A stretch of DNA of 11,984 nucleotides from Peptococcaceae bacterium (GTDB lineage Bacteria > Bacillota > Desulfitobacteriia > Desulfitobacteriales > Syntrophobotulaceae): assembly GCA_012523535.1 (NCBI GenBank), contig JAAYII010000020.1, forward strand, positions 1 through 11,984, written 5' to 3'. This document shows positions 7,544 to 11,984 of this stretch, piece by piece. Numbering within the stretch: the stretch's first letter is position 1; the number at the start of each line of letters is the position of its first letter. The position numbers and the translations under genes are program-made. The notes under the pieces were generated by a model. The model saw nothing but the letters and a program-made list of their open reading frames with translations, made no database searches and had not been told where the DNA came from.

Positions 7544-9475
7544 ATGATGTTTACCAATGTTCTGAAAAAAGGCAAAATCGGCAACCTGGAGTTGAAAAAT
7601 CGCTTTATTATGCCGGCCATGGGTTCCAGTCACGGGGAAGAAGGCGGTAAAATCGGTAATGAACTACTGGAATATTATGCTGCCCGGGCGCGCGGTGGTT
7701 TTGGACTCATTATCACGGAGTTTACCTGCGTTGATTTGGCGGGAAAAGCCATGCCGAGCCAATTAATGATCCACAGTGACGAATTTATCCCAGAATTCAA
7801 AAAGCTTACCGAACGGATTCATCAGGAAGGCGGCAAAATCTTTCTTCAACTGCAGCATTCCGGTCGGCAGACGATTTCCCATTTTACCGGCGCCCAGCCG
7901 GTTGCCCCATCGCCGGTGCCGTGCCCGGTAAACCGGGACCTGCCTAAAGAATTAACCGTGGAAGAAATTCGAGACATTATCGCCAAATTCGGCGAAGCCG
8001 CGCTGAGAGCACAAAAAGCAGGTTTCGACGGAGTGGAAATTCACGGTGCCCACGGCTACTTGCCTGCCCAATTCCTTTCCAGCTACAGCAACAAGCGCGC
8101 GGATGAATATGGCGGGGATATCATCGGCAGAACCCGCTTTGCCGTGGAATTGATTCAGGAAATCAAAAAGAAATGCGGCCGGAATTACCCGTTAATTTTC
8201 CGGATCAGCGGTGAGGAACGGGTGGAAAGCGGCCGTACCATCCAAGAAACGGTTATCATCGCCAAAATTTTGGAAAAAGCCGGAGCCGATGCTATTCACG
8301 TTTCCACCGGGGTGTACGCCAGTATGCCCTACATGGTTGCCCCAGCCAATGTCCCCAACGGATTTAATTTGGATGCCGCTGCGGCGGTAAAAAAAGCGGT
8401 AAATATTCCGGTTATTGCCGTAGGCCGAATTAATGACCCGCTCATGGCAGAAGAAGTTGTAGCCAGTGGTATTGCCGATTTCGTAGCCCTTGGTAGAGCT
8501 TCTCTTGCCGATCCGGAGTTCCCCAACAAAGTTAAAGAAAACAGACCGGAAGACATATCACCCTGTGTAGGCTGCCTAACCAGGTGCAACGGTATGCCCG
8601 GAATTGATCCAAATGATCATGGGGTATCTTGTATGATAAATCCGTTTTGCGGACATGAACATTTTATGAAAATCACTCCAACAAAAGAACCGAAAAAAAT
8701 AGCTGTTATTGGCGGTGGACCTGCCGGACTTGAAGCTGCCTGGGTAGCCGCAGCCAGGGGACATCAAGTAACTCTTTGGGAAAAAGACGGAAAACTGGGC
8801 GGCCAAATGATACCTGCCAGTATCCCTCCTTATAAACATGAGCTGGCCAGAGCGCTAAAATATTATATTCGTATGTGTTACAAATACGGTGTTGAGATTA
8901 GGTTAAACAGCGAAGCTGATGCTGCAAATATTCTGGCTGCCAATCCTGAGATTGTAATTCTGGCCACCGGTGGAGTTCCCTTAACTCCAGATATCCCCAA
9001 TGATGGAATTCCGGTTGTACAAGCGGTTGACATCTTAAACGGCAAGGTCATGGCGGGCCAAAAAGTCCTAATCGTAGGCGGAGGGCTTGTGGGTCTTGAA
9101 ACTGCGGAATATCTATTGACCCAGATGAGACAAGCCACTGTAGTTGAAATGTTGGAAAAGGCAGGAGAGGGACTCAATCCCAATATCCAATATTTTGTAT
9201 TTAAGACATTAAAAGAAGGCGGAGTAAAAATTGACACCAATACAAAAGTGGTTAAATTTACCAAGGATGGTGCCATTTGCTCTACACCGCAAGGAGAAAC
9301 GAGGTATTCCGGGTATGATATGGTTGTTTTGGCCGTAGGAGCCAAAGCCTACAATCCTCTGGAGGAAAAGCTTAAATCAAAAGTAAAATCATTGCATGTC
9401 ATCGGCGATGCCAAGAAACCACGGCGCATTGTCGATGCGGTGGAAGAGGCTGCCCGACTGGCGGTACAGCTTTAG
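7544..9475 (+). CDS. FMN/4Fe-4S/FAD NADH:flavin oxidoreductase, 2-enoate / 2,4-dienoyl-CoA reductase family
   Basis: A 643-residue enzyme expected to reduce an activated C=C bond with NAD(P)H, passing electrons FAD to 4Fe-4S to FMN. Domains in order: an old-yellow-enzyme TIM barrel (about 1-335; LKNRFIMPAMGS near the start, HGAHGY at 167-172, then NKRADEYGGD, and ALGRASLADPEF closing the barrel); an iron-sulfur cluster motif C341-x2-C344-x3-C348-x14-C363; an FAD-binding Rossmann motif GGGPAG (390-395); a pyridine-nucleotide motif GGGLVG (512-517); and a terminal FAD contact IGDA (620-623). Length matches the three-domain family (about 640-670 residues). ATG 7544 is used; ATG 7547 is equally plausible because GGGGG at 7535-7539 lies 4 and 7 nt upstream of them respectively. 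The substrate could be an enoate such as cinnamate or an enoyl/dienoyl-CoA; motifs alone do not decide. It appears to be monocistronic, with a hairpin downstream. Confidence 0.92.
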   Translation: MMFTNVLKKGKIGNLELKNRFIMPAMGSSHGEEGGKIGNELLEYYAARARGGFGLIITEFTCVDLAGKAMPSQLMIHSDEFIPEFKKLTERIHQEGGKIFLQLQHSGRQTISHFTGAQPVAPSPVPCPVNRDLPKELTVEEIRDIIAKFGEAALRAQKAGFDGVEIHGAHGYLPAQFLSSYSNKRADEYGGDIIGRTRFAVELIQEIKKKCGRNYPLIFRISGEERVESGRTIQETVIIAKILEKAGADAIHVSTGVYASMPYMVAPANVPNGFNLDAAAAVKKAVNIPVIAVGRINDPLMAEEVVASGIADFVALGRASLADPEFPNKVKENRPEDISPCVGCLTRCNGMPGIDPNDHGVSCMINPFCGHEHFMKITPTKEPKKIAVIGGGPAGLEAAWVAAARGHQVTLWEKDGKLGGQMIPASIPPYKHELARALKYYIRMCYKYGVEIRLNSEADAANILAANPEIVILATGGVPLTPDIPNDGIPVVQAVDILNGKVMAGQKVLIVGGGLVGLETAEYLLTQMRQATVVEMLEKAGEGLNPNIQYFVFKTLKEGGVKIDTNTKVVKFTKDGAICSTPQGETRYSGYDMVVLAVGAKAYNPLEEKLKSKVKSLHVIGDAKKPRRIVDAVEEAARLAVQL

Positions 9476-9527
9476 AACTCTGGAGGACATAATAAATTGT
9501 TGTTCGAATTAAATCAGTTTTTAATCC

Positions 9528-9573
9528 ACAAAACTCAAGGGACAAGGCGATTGCCTTGTCCCTTGAGTTTTGT
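9528..9573 (+). terminator. Rho-independent terminator, 21-bp perfect stem
   Basis: Arms 9528-9548 and 9553-9573 are perfectly complementary over 21 bp around a GATT loop. The core CTCAAGGGACAAGGC is GC-richer, and the 3' arm ends in TTTTGT, so the T-run is part of the stem and is followed by TCTTAGGTTTT. The mirrored A-run at the 5' side means it could also act on the minus strand. It sits 52 nt after the reductase stop and separates that gene from the symporter. Confidence 0.85.
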
Positions 9574-9650
9574 CTTAGGTTTTGGCTGTCTTTATTTTGT
9601 TGTATATTTTGGTTATTTTCCAGATATATTGTATACATTAGTATTTACAA

Positions 9651-9690
9651 TTGAACACAAAAAAAACATATGCTATGCTTTCAAAGCGTA
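9651..9690 (+). promoter_or_regulatory. Candidate symporter promoter with an overlapping palindrome
   Basis: TTGAAC (9651-9656) and TATGCT (9674-9679) are 17 nt apart. The -10 is extended by TG at 9671-9672 (TGCTATGCT). Transcription would begin near 9686, leaving a leader of about 70 nt. A 17-nt near-palindrome, TATGCTTT-C-AAAGCGTA (9674-9690, one mismatched pair), covers the -10 box and the likely start point, as an operator would. It does not match the CcpA cre or CodY consensus. Upstream, a TGTATACA palindrome (9630-9637) resembles GntR-type sites. The remainder of the AT-rich gap (9574-9756) shows no riboswitch-like folding and no convincing gene. Confidence 0.45.
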
Positions 9691-9756
9691 ATTTTTTTGA
9701 TTATTTTAACAAATAACCAAGCAAAAAACACAAAATACTAATGGAGGTACACAAAA

Positions 9757-11166
9757 TTGTTTGCCAGTTTTAATGACTTTATTGTTTATATTGATGATTT
9801 GGTTTGGGGACTTCCTTTAATTATCTTGGTAATTGGAGTGGGAATTCTTCTGACCACCCGGACCCGCCTTGTTCAAATTTTTTATCTTCCTAAAGCTTTA
9901 AAGTTCATGGTCAAAAATGAGGGGGACGGCAAAGGGGAAGTTACCAGTTTTAAAGCCCTTTGCACCGCAATGTCGGCTACAATCGGTACAGGCAATATCG
10001 TCGGGGTGGCAACAGCGGTAGTTGCCGGGGGACCGGGAGCCTTGTTTTGGATGTGGCTGGCCGCCTTCTTCGGCATGGCTACCAAATATGCCGAGTGTCT
10101 CTTGGCAGTGAAATTCCGAAAGATCGATGCGAATGGGCATGTTCTGGGCGGCCCTTTTTACTATATTGAAAACGGAATGGGGAAAAACTGGAAGTGGCTG
10201 GCTAAATTGTTTGCTCTTTTCGGCACCCTGGCCGGTCTGTTAGGAATTGGTACATTTACCCAAGTCAATGGAATTACCTCCGCTGCCAGAAATTTCTTCG
10301 ACGCCAACAATGAACATTTGATCACCATCCTAGGAAGAGAGTATTCCATTTCCGTTGTGATCACCGGATTGATCATCACAATCTTAGTCGGACTAATTAT
10401 TATTGGCGGTTTGAAACGGATCGCAACCGTATACTCTATTGTCGTACCTTTTATGGCCATCGTTTATGTCGTCGTATGTTTGTTAGTCTTGATTATAAAC
10501 TATGAAAAGATTCCTGCTGCCGTGGTAGAAATCTTGGCCTCGGCTTTCGGCCTGCGAGCTGCTGCCGGTGGGGCATTAGGGGCCATGATTGTAGCTATGC
10601 AAAAAGGAGTGGCCAGGGGGATCTTTTCCAACGAAGCCGGTCTCGGTAGTGCACCGATAGCGGCAGCTGCAGCTCAGACCAACGAGCCTGCCAGACAAGG
10701 TTTAGTGAATATGACCGGTACCTTTATCGATACTATTATTATTTGTACCATGACCGGTTTGTCCATCGTCATTACCGGTGCTTGGAATACCGGGCTGCAA
10801 GGAGTTGACGTAACCAACAAAGCTTTTCAGTCCGGGCTGCCATTTGCTCCTGAATTGTCTTCCTTCCTGCTGATGATGTGTTTGATGTTCTTTGCCTTTA
10901 CCACCATTATCGGCTGGAGCTACTACAGCGAACGCTGTTTGGAATATTTAACCAACGGCAATCAAAGATCCACCCAAGCATTCCGCTGGCTTTATATTCT
11001 GGCGGTCTTTATCGGACCTTATATGACGGTGTCCGCCGTTTGGACCATTTCCGACATCTTTAACGGGCTCATGGCTTTTCCCAACCTCATTGCCCTTATT
11101 GCCTTAAGCGGGGTAGTCGCCAAGGAAACCAGAGAATATTTGGCCCGCTTGAAAAAACTGGTCTGA
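9757..11166 (+). CDS. Sodium:alanine/glycine symporter, AGCS family
   Basis: A 469-residue inner-membrane carrier of the alanine or glycine:cation symporter (AGCS, AlsT/DagA-like) family, which takes up small neutral amino acids with Na+ or H+. The TTG start at 9757 is well supported by GGAGGT at 9743-9748, 8 nt upstream; no ATG in frame is close. Family signatures are present: GTGNI (77-81) in the first conserved helix, followed by the GGPGALFWMW motif and a FGMATKYAE segment, and NEAGLGSAP (292-300) ahead of AAAAAQTNEPARQG. Roughly ten hydrophobic helices can be read, and the length is normal for the family (about 450-490). It appears to be a single-gene unit between the upstream hairpin and the shared downstream terminator. 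Substrate preference (alanine or glycine, L or D) cannot be told from the motifs seen. Confidence 0.94.
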   Translation: MFASFNDFIVYIDDLVWGLPLIILVIGVGILLTTRTRLVQIFYLPKALKFMVKNEGDGKGEVTSFKALCTAMSATIGTGNIVGVATAVVAGGPGALFWMWLAAFFGMATKYAECLLAVKFRKIDANGHVLGGPFYYIENGMGKNWKWLAKLFALFGTLAGLLGIGTFTQVNGITSAARNFFDANNEHLITILGREYSISVVITGLIITILVGLIIIGGLKRIATVYSIVVPFMAIVYVVVCLLVLIINYEKIPAAVVEILASAFGLRAAAGGALGAMIVAMQKGVARGIFSNEAGLGSAPIAAAAAQTNEPARQGLVNMTGTFIDTIIICTMTGLSIVITGAWNTGLQGVDVTNKAFQSGLPFAPELSSFLLMMCLMFFAFTTIIGWSYYSERCLEYLTNGNQRSTQAFRWLYILAVFIGPYMTVSAVWTISDIFNGLMAFPNLIALIALSGVVAKETREYLARLKKLV

Positions 11167-11226
11167 TCAATTAATCAATTCGCCATCAGGTAAAACACAT
11201 AAAGGGCTTGTTCAAAACAAAACATT

Positions 11227-11262
11227 AAAGCCGGTCTCAAAATTGTTTGAGGCCGGCTTTTT
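11227..11262. terminator. Bidirectional terminator between convergent genes
   Basis: Arms 11227-11241 and 11246-11260 form a 15-bp stem with one G-U pair and an ATTG loop, centred on GCCGG/CCGGC. On the plus strand the stem ends in CTTTTT, a good terminator for the symporter gene. On the minus strand the T-run is shorter (TTTAAT) but usable for the convergent HtrA gene, whose stop lies 22 nt to the right. The stretch 11167-11226 holds nothing else recognisable. Confidence 0.85.
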
Positions 11263-11283
11263 AGATGCGAACACGTATAAACA

Positions 11284-11984
11284 TTAGTCCTGGGTCGTTA
11301 ACTCTCCCAAAGTTACTTGTACTTCTGCTGTTTTGTTTTCACGCAGATAAGTAACTGTAACTTGATCCCCGACTTGATACCTGTATAGTTCCCGGATCAA
11401 GTCTCCAGAGTTTTTTACGGTCTTGTCGTTGACTTTAATAATAACATCTCCTTTTTTCAGCCCGGCCTTTGCTGCGGGCCCGTCAGGTACAACCTCCTGG
11501 ATGTATGCCCCCTGGGGCAAATTGTTATATTGGGCGTAAGCATTGTACTGGTCATTGACTGTAACTAACAAGGCCGGATGTTTTGCCTTTCCGTATTTTA
11601 TCAATTGCTCAATGGTCGGTATTGCTGAGGATATGGGAATGGCAAAGCCCATGCCTTCAAAACCATAGTCAGCATATTTTACCGTATTTATTCCAATTAC
11701 TAACCCTTGATAATTAACAAGGGGACCACCGCTGTTACCGGGGTTAATAGCGGCATCGGTTTGAATTAAATCGGTAGCTGGCCCATTATTCATGGGAAGT
11801 GTCCTATTGATCGCCGATACAACACCGGTAGTTACTGAACGGGCAAATCTGTTTCCACCGGGATTTCCTATTGCCACTACCGGTTCACCTACCGCAAGCT
11901 TTGTGGAGTCCCCCAAGCTGGCGGCAATAAGATTAGTGGTATCATCAATTTTTAGGACGGCAAGATCAGTGGGAGGGTCGGCTC
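11284..11984 (-). CDS. HtrA/DegP-like trypsin-type serine protease with C-terminal PDZ domain (partial)
   Basis: The minus-strand frame is open to the right edge of the window, so the N-terminus (usually a membrane anchor and the catalytic histidine) is missing. A TTG at 11916 could be mistaken for a start, but the frame continues upstream as DPPTDLAVLKI, the HtrA segment that carries the catalytic aspartate. Downstream come VAIGNPGG, then TDAAINPGNSGGPL with the catalytic serine in GNSGG, then GMGFAIPIS, completing the protease domain. A PDZ domain follows (about 11290-11560; GAYIQEVVPDGPAAKAGLKKGDVII split by the usual carboxylate-binding loop) and the protein ends shortly after it, so there is one PDZ, as in Gram-positive HtrA/YvtA-type proteins. 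The likely role is degradation or refolding of misfolded exported proteins at the outer face of the membrane. Only Asp and Ser of the triad are visible here. Confidence 0.93.
   Translation of the reverse strand, partial: ADPPTDLAVLKIDDTTNLIAASLGDSTKLAVGEPVVAIGNPGGNRFARSVTTGVVSAINRTLPMNNGPATDLIQTDAAINPGNSGGPLVNYQGLVIGINTVKYADYGFEGMGFAIPISSAIPTIEQLIKYGKAKHPALLVTVNDQYNAYAQYNNLPQGAYIQEVVPDGPAAKAGLKKGDVIIKVNDKTVKNSGDLIRELYRYQVGDQVTVTYLRENKTAEVQVTLGELTTQD

Noticed and set aside
8878..9345. A 155-codon minus-strand frame inside the reductase gene
   Set aside because: It lies entirely opposite the FAD/NAD domains of a well-supported enzyme, has no ribosome binding site evidence, and is explained by codon bias of the real gene.
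7544..9475. Base-composition shift inside the reductase gene suggesting a chimera
   Set aside because: Hand counts of 60-nt blocks vary widely in both halves (about 40-68% in the barrel half, 33-65% in the second half), so there is no clean break point.
9497..9691. A 64-codon plus-strand frame between the reductase and symporter genes
   Set aside because: It reads through a perfect terminator hairpin, its sequence has no recognisable domain, and its second half is AT-rich promoter DNA. The ribosome site before it is noted as a finding instead.
9476..9756. A glycine or other riboswitch ahead of the symporter
   Set aside because: Beyond the terminator stem, only short palindromes are visible in the AT-rich leader, with no conserved aptamer core.

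Overview
The window looks like a chromosomal segment of a low-to-mid GC, Gram-positive, anaerobic bacterium of the class Clostridia (Peptococcaceae-like; genus not assignable from this sequence). Three things point there. The signal-peptide amidase carries cell-wall-binding type 2 (CWB2) repeats, which are typical of Clostridia. The Shine-Dalgarno sequences are strong and purine-rich, and two TTG starts are well supported. The gene set also includes an Fe-S/FMN/FAD enoate-reductase-type enzyme characteristic of anaerobes. No insertion sequence, phage gene, tRNA, rRNA or CRISPR array was seen.

Layout, left to right. (1) Bases 1-1910 (+): the 3' part of a long coiled-coil protein whose start lies off the left edge. 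(2) 1964-4105 (+): a secreted N-acetylmuramoyl-L-alanine amidase with CWB2 repeats and two SH3b domains; the SH3b pair appears to be inserted inside the third CWB2 repeat. (3) 4163-4483 (+): a small YbjQ/UPF0145 protein. (4) 4588-7393 (+): a NatA-like ABC ATPase overlapping by 8 nt a NatB-like permease, which is fused to a C-terminal CPBP (Abi/Rce1-type) intramembrane protease domain. The leader before natA can fold in two mutually exclusive ways, one of which buries its ribosome binding site. (5) 7544-9475 (+): a three-cofactor old-yellow-enzyme-type reductase (2-enoate / 2,4-dienoyl-CoA reductase family), closed by a 21-bp perfect hairpin. (6) 9757-11166 (+): an AGCS-family sodium:alanine/glycine symporter with its own extended -10 promoter under a palindrome. 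(7) 11284-11984 (-): the 3' part of an HtrA/DegP-like serine protease with one PDZ domain, running off the right edge and convergent with the symporter across a shared bidirectional terminator.

How the genes relate. Several products act at the cell surface: the amidase remodels peptidoglycan, HtrA handles misfolded exported proteins, and NatAB-CPBP is a membrane export/proteolysis module. The reductase and the symporter are adjacent but separated by a terminator, so they are probably separate transcription units. A link through amino-acid fermentation is possible but is only inferred. Most of the window is ordinary core-type gene content. The points most worth a second look are the natA leader RNA, the split CWB2 repeat, the coiled-coil protein that stops before a complete ATPase head, and the palindromes over the two metabolic promoters.
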